This document shows, piece by piece, positions 7,980-15,163 of a stretch of DNA of 33,402 nucleotides (within the stretch, counting starts at the first letter, position 1; each line of letters begins with the position of its first letter). The notes beneath the pieces were generated by a model. That model did no database searches. It saw only the letters and a list, made by a program, of their open reading frames with translations, and was not told where the DNA came from. A program made the translations under genes and the position numbers. The stretch lies in the NCBI GenBank assembly GCA_937899855.1, contig CALCCH010000730.1:1-33402 (forward strand). Reading direction: 5' to 3'. Origin of the DNA: an uncultured Saprospirales bacterium (GTDB lineage: Bacteria > Bacteroidota > Bacteroidia > Chitinophagales > Saprospiraceae).

Positions 7980-9530
7980 CTATTCCCTTCTCTCCTCCCG
8001 CTGATTTTTTCGCTTTTCCCGTAGGTAGCGCTGGTTCCGATGATCGGGAAGGTTCCAGGAAGGCCAGCCCTGCTGCGCCACCCGCCGTTCGAAACCCCTC
8101 ACCTTCCAGTGGTAGTACCTCCGGATGTCCTCGTCTCGCAACAGCGGAAAGCTCTCCCGTTCCGCCAATTCGTCCAACCGTCCCTCCAGCAAGAACAAGT
8201 TTTTGTCCGAGGCCCCCCGCAGCAAAAAACCGACGTCAATCGGACCCTGGGTGGGGGTGTCGAGATTGTACCGCGTGATCCAAACGTCCCAATTGAAGCT
8301 ACTGGCGAGCAGCAAAATGAGGTATACCGCCCAGGCATTGCGTTGGAGCAGAAAGAAAGCACTCCGGCGATCGCGGATCTTGAGGTACAGCGTCCACAGA
8401 CCGTACAGCACGAGCAGCAAAAAAAGCAGGACCCCGATCCGCAGGTAGGCCAGGCCGTGGTAGTCGATGTAGTGGTAATTGCGCAAGCCCACCGAAAGTG
8501 TCAGAAAGGCATTCTGCCCGATCCAAAGATAGGCGGCCCGGCGCAGGGCGCCACCATCGGGAAAGAAATTGAGATTGGAGCGGAAGAAATACAGCAGCAC
8601 AACCATGGCTAGCAGGATGGCGGCGATGAGGAGATAGGTTCCCTCGTGGACGTAGTTTTTGAGGAGGGGAATTTCGCCTTCCCCAAAACCCCACCAAACG
8701 TGCCGCAGATCGGTGAGGTTGACGAGGAAAAGCAAGACGTTGAGTGCGTAGAGCAACAGCCCCCCGGCGCGGTATTCGTTTCTGAGGGAAAGCGGAGAAA
8801 AACGCTTGTGAATGTCCCAATTGCGCCGCTGCTCCAAACGCCTCCGCCGGGTCTCCGGGTTGAGGCGGTGAAGCCCATCGGACTTGGTTGCCTCTCGTCG
8901 GTGGAAAAAGTCCAATGGAGTGGGCAAAAGGATACCGCCACAGAGCAACAGGCCCAGGAGGATAAAACCCACTCGGGGCCAGTAAATGTCTACGGTCCAT
9001 TGGTAGAGCAGGGTGTCCCAAAAAATGGTAGTCAGTTCCGAAAAGTGTGGGTTGGCCCAGCGGTACAAGTAGTAGAAGGCCAGTACGATCAGCAGAGGAA
9101 AAACGATGAGCCGCGCGTAGTAGCCGATGCGGAGCTTGGAGTCCGGTTGTGGCAGCTGCTGACGGATGTTTCGCCACAGTTTGCGTGGGGTACTGGCCAC
9201 ACTCCACAGCCCCAGTAAAAAGCCGTACCACAAGAAGCGCAAGGATCGTTGCTGGCTGATGCCAATGGTGGTACAGAACGAGAGCAGGTGAACGGCTTTG
9301 CTCAGGGCCGAATGGAATACCACCACCCACACCGCCGTGAGCAGGGTGCCTCCCGCTAGCAAGAGCGTCGAACGCCGTCGCATTCCCCGGGGGTGCAGGT
9401 AAAACAGCGCGGCCATCATCAAGCCCGCAAACCACAGGGTATTGAGGCCCATCGTCTGTTGCCAAAACAAGAGGTTAAAAGCGATGACGCCCAACAGCGT
9501 CAAGACCAGCTCGATTACACTTCGTTGCAT
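7980..9530 (-). CDS. DUF4173 multi-pass membrane protein
   Basis: This 516-aa protein has about ten to twelve hydrophobic segments across residues 8-420. The C-terminal third carries the DUF4173 pattern: NLTDLRHVWWG, YVHEGTYLLIAAILLAMVVL, an R/F-rich LYFFRSNLNFF and SLGLRNYHYIDYHG-like text. The function of DUF4173 is unknown. The tail is cytosolic-looking, basic and Arg/Glu-rich (REKRKNQREERRE). It overlaps the DUF1361 gene by 16 bp, so the two are translated together. It is the end of the Coq4-like/MpaB/DUF1361 series, which suggests a joint role at the inner membrane. The antisense and shifted frames over it are shadows. Confidence 0.85.
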   Translation of the reverse strand: MQRSVIELVLTLLGVIAFNLLFWQQTMGLNTLWFAGLMMAALFYLHPRGMRRRSTLLLAGGTLLTAVWVVVFHSALSKAVHLLSFCTTIGISQQRSLRFLWYGFLLGLWSVASTPRKLWRNIRQQLPQPDSKLRIGYYARLIVFPLLIVLAFYYLYRWANPHFSELTTIFWDTLLYQWTVDIYWPRVGFILLGLLLCGGILLPTPLDFFHRREATKSDGLHRLNPETRRRRLEQRRNWDIHKRFSPLSLRNEYRAGGLLLYALNVLLFLVNLTDLRHVWWGFGEGEIPLLKNYVHEGTYLLIAAILLAMVVLLYFFRSNLNFFPDGGALRRAAYLWIGQNAFLTLSVGLRNYHYIDYHGLAYLRIGVLLFLLLVLYGLWTLYLKIRDRRSAFFLLQRNAWAVYLILLLASSFNWDVWITRYNLDTPTQGPIDVGFLLRGASDKNLFLLEGRLDELAERESFPLLRDEDIRRYYHWKVRGFERRVAQQGWPSWNLPDHRNQRYLREKRKNQREERRE

Positions 9531-10264
9531 GAGGGATGGTTTTGTGGTTCGTCCTGGCCCATCAAGACGACCAGAGTGAGGTAACCGATGAATAAAAAGC
9601 CTGCCGACACCCAGATGATGCCTTCCCCCGTCTGCCCCGAGGGGTCCACCAAGCTCCGCCAGGCATCACCCACGATGCGCTGAGGCTGGCGCAGTATGTC
9701 CCAACTGTTCCAGCGCAAATAGCGACCGAGGTAGCTGCCCAGGCCACACAAAAAAATCGCTACCGTACTACTCAGCCAGGCAATGACCCGATTCCAGCGT
9801 TGCTGGATCAAGCCTTGCACTTCAAAAAGCGATAAGTAACCCAGCAGAAGGCCCGTCCAGGCAAAGGAGACGATCAGCATCAGGTCGTACCAATGGGGGA
9901 CCGGATGCCGTCCGCGGAGGTGGAGCAAATCGGTGAGGATGTAGGGCGCGTTGGGGAAAAAGAAAAGCCAGGCCAGGAGCAGCACCACCGTAAACGCCGA
10001 CCAGCCCCGCCGTCGATACCAAAATCCGGCGGTTAGGGCCAGCCCGTAGGGCATCCAGGCCAGGAAGAGGTTCCAGACGAGAAAGAGAAAGGTCGAGGTG
10101 CTCTTGAGCGCCAGGAGGTCTTGGGTACTTTGTACCTCGGCCAGGTCGATGCCCAAAAGGTGCAAGCGTACCCCGATCAGGGCAAAACAAAAGAGCGTAC
10201 TCAGTAGCAGCAGGGCGAATAGTTTGGCCTGTCGGGCACTGCGGAAAAAAGGATGAGGTTTCAT
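9515..10264 (-). CDS. DUF1361 membrane protein
   Basis: This 249-aa protein has seven probable membrane helices. It matches DUF1361 by AWMPYGLALTAGF, the conserved FFPNAPYILTDLLHL (about 102-116), HWYDLMLIVSFAWTGLLLGY, and the later GSYLGRYLRWNSWDIL. The family has no established biochemical role. It starts 9 bp after the MpaB-type gene and overlaps the DUF4173 start by 16 bp, so it is firmly inside one operon. The conserved Asn-Ala-Pro-Tyr and Arg-Trp-Asn-Ser-Trp blocks near membrane faces suggest a catalytic or lipid-contact role, but this is inference. Confidence 0.88.
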   Translation of the reverse strand: MKPHPFFRSARQAKLFALLLLSTLFCFALIGVRLHLLGIDLAEVQSTQDLLALKSTSTFLFLVWNLFLAWMPYGLALTAGFWYRRRGWSAFTVVLLLAWLFFFPNAPYILTDLLHLRGRHPVPHWYDLMLIVSFAWTGLLLGYLSLFEVQGLIQQRWNRVIAWLSSTVAIFLCGLGSYLGRYLRWNSWDILRQPQRIVGDAWRSLVDPSGQTGEGIIWVSAGFLFIGYLTLVVLMGQDEPQNHPSCNEV

Positions 10265-10273
10265 GAAAAAGAT

Positions 10274-11239
10274 TTAAGCACGGATCAAAAAAGGAGCCTT
10301 GAACCAGCGGCCCATTTGGTGGAAAAAATACGCGAGCCAACCGGTTCGCTTGCCGGTCACCCGCCCGATGCGGTACTGGGCCTGGTAGTAGGGAGGTGCC
10401 GTCCGCAGGGCCCGTGGACAAAAGCGGTACCAGCGCCGGATCAGGCGTAGGTAGCGCGCCAGCCGGTCTTCCTGAGGCGCCGTCCACGGTAGTTGGTAGG
10501 CTTGGCGCAAGGGTTCCGGGAGCAGCCCCGTGGCGAATAGGCGGATCAGCGGGGCTCCCCAACGAAAGGGGCCGCGGAGAATGGCGGCGGCCAGGTCGAG
10601 GCCCCGCTCATCCACTCGTAGGCTGCCGTCGCTGAGGGTTTGTTGGTAGTAACGGCAAAAGTCTTCATAGCTCGTGGGATAATCCTCCGCTGGGATACCC
10701 ATCAGTAGCGCCGTAATGCGGGATTCTTGGAAAAATTGCGCTTTTTCGCGGTCCGGGAGCGGGCCGTGTACCAGTTCGTAAGCCGTGATGCTGGTCTCGA
10801 CCAGGGTGGCCAAGATCCATCGGAGCAGGGCGGGTTCGGTAGCGACGAAGGCCCGCTGCTGGCCCTTGGCATCGCGGTACTCGCCGCGGATGCGCTGGTG
10901 CATGCGGTACAGGTGGCCAGCTACGCGGAAGGCTTCGCTCCGGCTGCCAAAAAAGATCGATGCCATATTGAAGAAGGTACGGTAGGCGCGGCCCAGGTAG
11001 TCTTTCTGAAAACTGCTGTACTGCGCCACCCCCACCGCCACGGCCGGGTGTGCCACCTGTAGGAGCAGGGCCCGGTAGCTGCCAATGAGGATGGCGGGCT
11101 CGCGGTAAATTTTCCAGGTCATACTGCCCGGACCGTAAAAACCCCGGGCCTCGTCGGGGAAACGCGCTTTCAGTTCCGCTAGAGTAGCCCGGTAGCGGGC
11201 TTCGTCGGGGGGGCGGGAGACCATGGATGCCTGACTCAT
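10274..11239 (-). CDS. MpaB-type (DUF2236/Lcp-like) haem oxygenase family protein
   Basis: The 321-aa protein fits the DUF2236 family, which includes fungal MpaB (oxidative cleavage of a farnesyl chain) and the rubber oxygenase Lcp. The diagnostic N-terminal block is present: FYGPGSMTWKIYREPAILIG (about 38-57), then a Leu-rich helix ending in QVAHPAVAVGV, YSSFQKDYLGRAYRTFF, and the central helix with VATEPALLRWILATLVETS. Family members bind b-type haem through a His; the AHPAVA His is the obvious conserved one to test. It has no signal peptide, and the C-terminus is basic and aromatic, so membrane association is possible. It lies 63 bp after the Coq4-like gene, with a GC-rich hairpin between, and 9 bp before DUF1361. 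The substrate is unknown; an isoprenoid lipid is the natural guess. Confidence 0.88.
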   Translation of the reverse strand: MSQASMVSRPPDEARYRATLAELKARFPDEARGFYGPGSMTWKIYREPAILIGSYRALLLQVAHPAVAVGVAQYSSFQKDYLGRAYRTFFNMASIFFGSRSEAFRVAGHLYRMHQRIRGEYRDAKGQQRAFVATEPALLRWILATLVETSITAYELVHGPLPDREKAQFFQESRITALLMGIPAEDYPTSYEDFCRYYQQTLSDGSLRVDERGLDLAAAILRGPFRWGAPLIRLFATGLLPEPLRQAYQLPWTAPQEDRLARYLRLIRRWYRFCPRALRTAPPYYQAQYRIGRVTGKRTGWLAYFFHQMGRWFKAPFLIRA

Positions 11240-11270
11240 AAATTCAATTTTAAAGGTGAAAAGTGACCGC

Positions 11271-11292
11271 GGCCCCGGAGCTAACCGGGGCC
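11271..11292 (-). terminator. GC-rich hairpin between the Coq4-like and MpaB genes
   Basis: GGCCCCGG (11271-11278) and CCGGGGCC (11285-11292) form a perfect 8-bp stem with a 6-nt loop. A further CGC/GCG step is possible with one bulged base. The T-tract after it on the minus strand is poor (GCGGTCACTTTT). It may act as a partial terminator or an mRNA-end stabiliser that lowers expression of the three genes after it. Confidence 0.45.
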
Positions 11293-11302
11293 AGCGATCC
11301 GC

Positions 11303-11824
11303 TTATAATACCAAGGGTGCCTCCACACCCTCATCTTTTGCTAGGATGCCCATCAGTTGGCGGAGCAGTACCGTCGGCTCCCGAAGCAGGTGCTCGAAGC
11401 GCCATCCCGTGATGCTGCGGCTCCGCCATCCCCGGCGGTAGGCGGCCCAGTACCGACGGTAGCCCTCCGGGATGAGCAGCAGGGCCAACAGCACCGTACC
11501 GGCCGCGTACAGCGAACGCTTGCCATTGCCGAGTAGAAAAGCCTGCATCTGTACCTCGCCGATCACGGTCGTTTCGTAGTGCAGTAGGACGTGGAGCACA
11601 TCGTGGTCCTCCAGCTTGGGCAGTAGCTCGAAGCCCTCTCGCTCTAGGAATTTGCCCAGCTCGTACCCCAGGCTTTTGGCGGGGTAGCCCAGTAAGCGGC
11701 GGCGGTCGAGCCGCCAGTGCTGGCGGTGGCCTTTGAACCAGCGCACGTACAGGGGTTTGGTCCGATCGACCAGCCAGATCATCAGTCGGTCGCGGCGGGT
11801 CGGGGTGTTTTTTAGTTTTCTCAT
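11303..11824 (-). CDS. Coq4-like protein
   Basis: The 173-aa protein carries the Coq4 signature HDxxH-x11-E as H74-D75-V-L-H78 ... E90, inside LEDHDVLHVLLHYETTVIGE (71-90). It also has the family's QAFLLGN and a hydrophobic helix (AAGTVLLALLLIPEG, 107-121). Coq4 acts in ubiquinone synthesis, replacing the C1 carboxyl by a hydroxyl and scaffolding the Coq complex. Bacteroidota make menaquinone and no ubiquinone, so the substrate here must differ. I start at ATG 11824, because the longer frame to 11881 would translate the palindromic promoter element at 11843-11862. It opens the operon with MpaB, DUF1361 and DUF4173 and follows the winged-helix regulator by 62 bp. Confidence 0.82.
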   Translation of the reverse strand: MRKLKNTPTRRDRLMIWLVDRTKPLYVRWFKGHRQHWRLDRRRLLGYPAKSLGYELGKFLEREGFELLPKLEDHDVLHVLLHYETTVIGEVQMQAFLLGNGKRSLYAAGTVLLALLLIPEGYRRYWAAYRRGWRSRSITGWRFEHLLREPTVLLRQLMGILAKDEGVEAPLVL

Positions 11825-11842
11825 TGGGTAAGCTTTTAAAAG

Positions 11843-11862
11843 TACTTTGAAATTCAAAGTAA
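11843..11862 (-). promoter_or_regulatory. Palindromic operator candidate in front of the Coq4-like gene
   Basis: TACTTTGAA-A-TTCAAAGTA (11843-11861) is a perfect 9-bp inverted repeat with a 1-nt centre, ending 18 bp before ATG 11824. Read on the minus strand it overlaps a TTACTTTG sequence resembling a Bacteroidota -7 box, so a bound protein would block transcription. Nearly the same element stands before the 12.87 kb gene. The winged-helix regulator at 11887-12186 is the natural candidate ligand. Confidence 0.65.
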
Positions 11863-11886
11863 GTAGGTAAAAAAAAGTCAACCTAG

Positions 11887-12186
11887 TCAGTCGATGCTGC
11901 GGATGAGCTTTTCTAGCGCGTCCAGATGAGCGTTGAATGCCTTGCGCCCGGCGTCGGTCGCGGCGTAGGTGGTGTGGGGTTTGCGCCCGACAAAGGGTTT
12001 GGTGACCTGTACAAAATCTACCCCCTCCAGTACTTTCATGTGGCTGGCCAAGCGCCCGTCGGTTACCTCCAACATTTCCTTGAGGGTGGTAAAGTTGACC
12101 CCCTCGTTGACCATCAGGACCGACATGATCCCCAGCCGGACCTTGTGGTCAAAGGTTTTATTGAGTTTAGAAATGATCTTCTTCAT
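11887..12186 (-). CDS. Small winged-helix (HTH_34-type) transcriptional regulator
   Basis: This 99-aa protein is a single winged-helix domain of the type found in ArsR/PadR-like regulators of Bacteroidota. It has a first helix KVRLGIMSVLMVNEG (15-29), then NFTTLKEMLEVTDGRLASHM (31-50) as helix-turn-helix, a recognition helix VTDGRLASHMKVLEG, and a wing VTKPFVGRKPHTTYAATDAG (61-80). A C-terminal dimerisation helix follows. There is no ligand domain, so it senses either through its dimer helix or through the membrane protein encoded just upstream, with a 25-bp gap. It lies between two genes whose promoters share a palindrome, which suggests autoregulation and control of the Coq4/MpaB operon. 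Confidence 0.9.
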   Translation of the reverse strand: MKKIISKLNKTFDHKVRLGIMSVLMVNEGVNFTTLKEMLEVTDGRLASHMKVLEGVDFVQVTKPFVGRKPHTTYAATDAGRKAFNAHLDALEKLIRSID

Positions 12187-12211
12187 CGGTAGTCGGTTCT
12201 CCAGCGTCGGA

Positions 12212-12868
12212 TCAGGCGGCGTTTTTTTCGTATTTATAGTACATCACGATTCCGTATACGATGTGGAGCAGCCCAAAGCCGATGGCCCAGAACTCTAGTC
12301 CGTAGCCGATGTAAAACATCGCAATCAGCCCCAGCGCGATTTCGAAAAGGCCCAGGAAGCGAATATCGTCGAGGGTGTACTTGCTGCCGTTGACTAGGGC
12401 CAGTCCGTAAAAGAGTAGGGTACTGGGGGCTACCAGCCCCAGCCAGCCGTGGTAGACCAGCAGGAGGCAGAACAAACCGCCCGCCACCAAGGGGATGAGG
12501 AGGTTGATGGTCAGCCGGAGGGAGGTCTGGTCCCACATTTTTTGTCGGTTGCGTTTGACCCGTCGCCAGGTGAAGAAATAACCCAGTCCGAGGGCGGCGA
12601 TCAGGACTAAGATGGCGTCTAGGAAGAAAAACTGAAGGTAATTGAGGCCCCACTTACTGACCGTTGGTGCGGTCAGGTAGTAATGCTGGCTGTGCTGGAA
12701 GGGGCTGGCGTCGAGGTAGAGAAAGGCCATCCCCGCCCCGATGAGGGCACAGATGCCCGCCGCTACGCCCGATAGGCCGCTGAGCGAGATAAAACGGGTA
12801 GAACGCTCCATGATCGAGCGAATCTCATTGAGGGTCTCCAGATGTTCGCGTTGGCTATTCATTACCAT
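12212..12868 (-). CDS. Small multi-pass membrane protein paired with the winged-helix regulator
   Basis: From ATG 12868 (MVMNSQREHLETLNEIRSIM; ATG 12862 is equally possible) this is a 216-218-aa protein. It starts with a short cytosolic helix that could dimerise or contact the regulator. About six membrane helices follow: ISLSGLSGVAAGICALIGAG, FFLDAILVLIAALGLGYFF, LTINLLIPLVAGGLFCLLLV, a helix around LVAPSTLLFYGLAL, FEIALGLIAMFYIGYGL and FWAIGFGLLHIVYGIVMYY. A basic loop (RRVKRNRQKMW) follows the second. The family is unnamed as far as I know. Genes of this type directly before small winged-helix regulators are frequent in Bacteroidota (from memory). The longer frame to 12931 would run through the promoter and palindrome. 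Confidence 0.8.
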   Translation of the reverse strand: MVMNSQREHLETLNEIRSIMERSTRFISLSGLSGVAAGICALIGAGMAFLYLDASPFQHSQHYYLTAPTVSKWGLNYLQFFFLDAILVLIAALGLGYFFTWRRVKRNRQKMWDQTSLRLTINLLIPLVAGGLFCLLLVYHGWLGLVAPSTLLFYGLALVNGSKYTLDDIRFLGLFEIALGLIAMFYIGYGLEFWAIGFGLLHIVYGIVMYYKYEKNAA

Positions 12869-12888
12869 CAAACTAAATTTTTCAAAAG

Positions 12889-12930
12889 TACTTTGGATTT
12901 CAAAGTTAAGATTAATATTCAAAACGCGCA
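12889..12930 (-). promoter_or_regulatory. Promoter with overlapping palindromic operator for the membrane protein-regulator pair
   Basis: On the minus strand, TAACTTTG (12908-12901) matches the Bacteroidota -7 consensus TAnnTTTG. A TTG lies 20 nt upstream, a fitting -33 box. The -7 box is the left arm of an inverted repeat, AACTTTGAAATCCAAAGT. The following CAAAGTACTTTT is identical to the element in front of the Coq4-like gene. In all, 25 of 29 aligned positions agree between the two sites, and both end 18-20 bp before the start codon. Confidence 0.7.
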
Positions 12931-13158
12931 ACTTGTGACAATTATTTTATTTTTGTGCTACCGGTTGGTCTTCGGGTGGATTTTCAACGTGAAAAATTCA
13001 TTTTGTACCAGTCCAGTGCTGACCTCAAAGCTGTAAGACGGGATTAAGACAAGGTAACGTGCTGCCCCAGTGGGGGGAGCCGTGCAGCGCCTTACGAATG
13101 GCGCGGTGATCTCGTAGTAGGCCATCGTGCTGATTGCGTGAAAAGAAATACAAAAACG

Positions 13159-14172
13159 ATGTCCAAAAGTTTACAGCAACGTTTGCTCGACGCCGTCGTC
13201 CAACACTTTCCCAAACGAGTGGCGGCTATCGAGGCACTTTCCAACCTCCTGGGCGTGGGCCGGGACGGCATCTACCGCCGTATGCGGGGCGATACCATTC
13301 TCAGTCCCAAAGAAGTCGAAGTCATTGCCCTGACCTTCCACGTCTCCCTCGATGACCTCATCTTTGGCCAGAGCGATACCGTCATTTTTTCCTTCAATGG
13401 CTTTGACGAAAGTACGCGCAGCTTTATCGATTACCTGGAGCGCTTTGAGTCCGAGCTGTCCCGGGCATCATCGATGGGAGATGGTCATTTTTATTACGCC
13501 TCGGTCGAATTGCCGCTCTTTCAGTCCTGTTTTTTTAAGGAATTGATTTGCTTCAAGCTCTACATCTGGGGACTCACCGTACTCGGCTACGAAGCCCTAC
13601 AGGATCGCCCATTTTCCTTCGAGCTCCTCCCCGTCCCGCTACTGGCCACCATCCAGCGCATCCAAGAACTCTACGTCAACGTACCCAGTACCGAGCTCTG
13701 GGGGCGCAACGTGGTCGACAATACCCTCAACCAAATCGAGTACCATTTCAGTAGCGGGCACTTTCGCTCGCCCGATGATGCCCTACTGCTTTGCGAGAAG
13801 CTCACCGAGCTCACTTTTCACATGCAGTCCATGGCTTCGGTGGGTAAAAAATTCCTGCCCGATCAAAAGCCCGATCAGGTGAACAATGCCCGGTTTTCGC
13901 TCTACTACAACGAAATGATCTACACCAGCAATACCATCCTTGCGGTCTTGCCCAAGCGGAAGATGCTCTTTACCAGCCTCAGCAATCCGCACTTCCTCAA
14001 GAGCGACGATGAGCGCCTGTGCGACTACATGGAGGAGTGGTTCCGGAACGTCACCAGCAAATCGAGCGCCCTCAGCCTCCAATCCGAACGGCAGCGTCAG
14101 GGCTTTTTCAACCACCTGCGCAAGCGCATCGAAATTACCCAGCGGCGAATCGAGGTTTTGCAAGAACATTGA
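13159..14172 (+). CDS. Helix-turn-helix transcriptional regulator with unknown C-terminal domain
   Basis: From ATG 13159 (MSKSLQQRLLDAVVQHFPKR) the protein has 337 aa; a GTG at 13138 would add seven residues. Residues about 5-70 form a BetR/Cro-like HTH: KRVAAIEALSNLLGVGRDGI, then YRRMRGDTILSPKEVEVIAL and a third helix. The remaining 260 residues contain no motif I can name. They look helical, with a Phe/Tyr-rich central part and a basic C-terminal coiled helix (NHLRKRIEITQRRIEVLQEH). This layout, HTH plus large helical sensor, is common in Saprospiria and Chitinophagia. It faces away from the regulator/Coq4 unit across a 290-bp divergent region, so control of that unit is possible but not shown. 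Confidence 0.8.
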   Translation: MSKSLQQRLLDAVVQHFPKRVAAIEALSNLLGVGRDGIYRRMRGDTILSPKEVEVIALTFHVSLDDLIFGQSDTVIFSFNGFDESTRSFIDYLERFESELSRASSMGDGHFYYASVELPLFQSCFFKELICFKLYIWGLTVLGYEALQDRPFSFELLPVPLLATIQRIQELYVNVPSTELWGRNVVDNTLNQIEYHFSSGHFRSPDDALLLCEKLTELTFHMQSMASVGKKFLPDQKPDQVNNARFSLYYNEMIYTSNTILAVLPKRKMLFTSLSNPHFLKSDDERLCDYMEEWFRNVTSKSSALSLQSERQRQGFFNHLRKRIEITQRRIEVLQEH

Positions 14173-14222
14173 GGTACAACTTCCTTATCTTGTGGAGCCT
14201 CTCTTCTAAAAATACCTTGCCT

Positions 14223-14732
14223 ATGCGCCACTGGACGCTCCTCCTCTTCCTCCTCATCGCCGGCTGGCTATCCGCCTCCGCCCAGCGCTACCTACAGATG
14301 GAACGCCGTGGCAGCTACAAGGTCAAACGCTACTCGCCGGGCGACGAGGTCACCTTTCGCCTGCGGGGAGATCCCACTTGGTACAGCGAGGAAATTCTCG
14401 AGATCTTGAGCGACGATTACCTCATTTCGGTTGCCAATCGCGCCGTACCGGTGGAAGACATCAGCCACATCCGGCGTTTTGGTGGCCGGCGCTGGTCCAA
14501 ACCGGTGGGGCGCCAGCTGTACAATTTTGGTGTGGTCTGGTTGGTCTTTTCCCTGGGAGATGCCCTGATCGGGGGAACGCTGGATGCTTTCGATTTTATC
14601 GTTCCCGGGGCAGCGGGCGCCCTGGGCTTTCTGATCCAAAAGATTTTTCGACGACGCACTTACAAGATGAGTGACAAACGCCGTCTGCGGCTACTCGATT
14701 TGAGCTTTAGTCCGCTACCGGCTGGTGCCTAG
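14223..14732 (+). CDS. Small exported protein of unknown function
   Basis: From ATG 14223 this is a 169-aa protein with a clear signal peptide, MRHWTLLLFLLIAGWLSASA, cut before QRYLQME. The mature part has a beta-rich stretch with RGSYKVKRYSPGDEVTFRLRG-type text (kept short here), SDDYLISVANRAVPVEDISHI and a later hydrophobic segment with glycine (DAFDFIVPGAAGALGFLIQK). A basic RRRTYKMSDKRRLRLLDL tail ends it. The pattern of a surface-exposed small beta domain plus one membrane helix is frequent in Bacteroidota hypothetical proteins. It starts 50 bp after the HTH gene and overlaps the 3' end of aroQ, on the other strand, by 26 bp. Confidence 0.75.
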   Translation: MRHWTLLLFLLIAGWLSASAQRYLQMERRGSYKVKRYSPGDEVTFRLRGDPTWYSEEILEILSDDYLISVANRAVPVEDISHIRRFGGRRWSKPVGRQLYNFGVVWLVFSLGDALIGGTLDAFDFIVPGAAGALGFLIQKIFRRRTYKMSDKRRLRLLDLSFSPLPAGA

Positions 14733-15147
14733 CGTCCTGGAGGTAGCGGATGGCGAGGGCGTAACCTTCTAATCCCAAGCCAACGATCGATCCGACGCAG
14801 TAGGGGGAGAGGTAGCAGTGATGGCGAAATTTTTCGCGCGCGTGGATGTTGGAGAGGTGTACCTCTACCACCGGGCTGTGGATGGCCGCCACGGCATCCG
14901 CAATGGCGATGGAGGTATGGCTGTAGGCCCCGGCGTTGAGCACGATGCCGTCGTAGGCAAAACCGACGGCTTGGATTCGATCGATGAGGGCTCCTTCAGA
15001 ATTGCTTTGGAAATAGTCGAGCTGCACTTCGGGAAACCGTCCCCGAAGCTGGGGCAGGTAGTGTTCGAAGGACTGCTTCCCGTAGATGGCGGTTTCGCGT
15101 TGGCCCAGCAAGTTGAGATTGGGGCCGTTGATGATGATGATTTGCAT
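14707..15147 (-). CDS. aroQ: 3-dehydroquinate dehydratase, type II
   Basis: AroQ dehydrates 3-dehydroquinate to 3-dehydroshikimate, the third step of the shikimate pathway. The 146-aa length is right for the dodecameric type II enzyme. Motifs are intact: INGPNLNLLGQRE (6-18), the catalytic Tyr in AIYGKQS (Y22), the substrate loop LNAGAYSHTSIAIADA (70-85), and VEVHLSNIHARE with H102. It lies 16 bp after recQ on the same strand, so they probably share a transcript. Its last 26 bp overlap, in convergent orientation, the end of the exported-protein gene. Confidence 0.96.
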   Translation of the reverse strand: MQIIIINGPNLNLLGQRETAIYGKQSFEHYLPQLRGRFPEVQLDYFQSNSEGALIDRIQAVGFAYDGIVLNAGAYSHTSIAIADAVAAIHSPVVEVHLSNIHAREKFRHHCYLSPYCVGSIVGLGLEGYALAIRYLQDARHQPVAD

Positions 15148-15163
15148 GGCGCGCTTCTTGGCC

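Noticed and set aside
6669-12868. A complete Pycsar or other known defence island
   Set aside because: Only the PycTM-like domain is present. There is no cyclase, restriction, toxin-antitoxin or integrase gene in the window, and the neighbours look metabolic.
14019-14222. N-terminal extension of the small exported protein
   Set aside because: This part overlaps the HTH gene in another frame. ATG 14223 gives a perfect signal peptide.
14707-14732. Convergent 26-bp overlap of the exported protein and aroQ as a regulatory device
   Set aside because: Short 3' overlaps between convergent genes are common in compact genomes, and nothing else supports antisense control.
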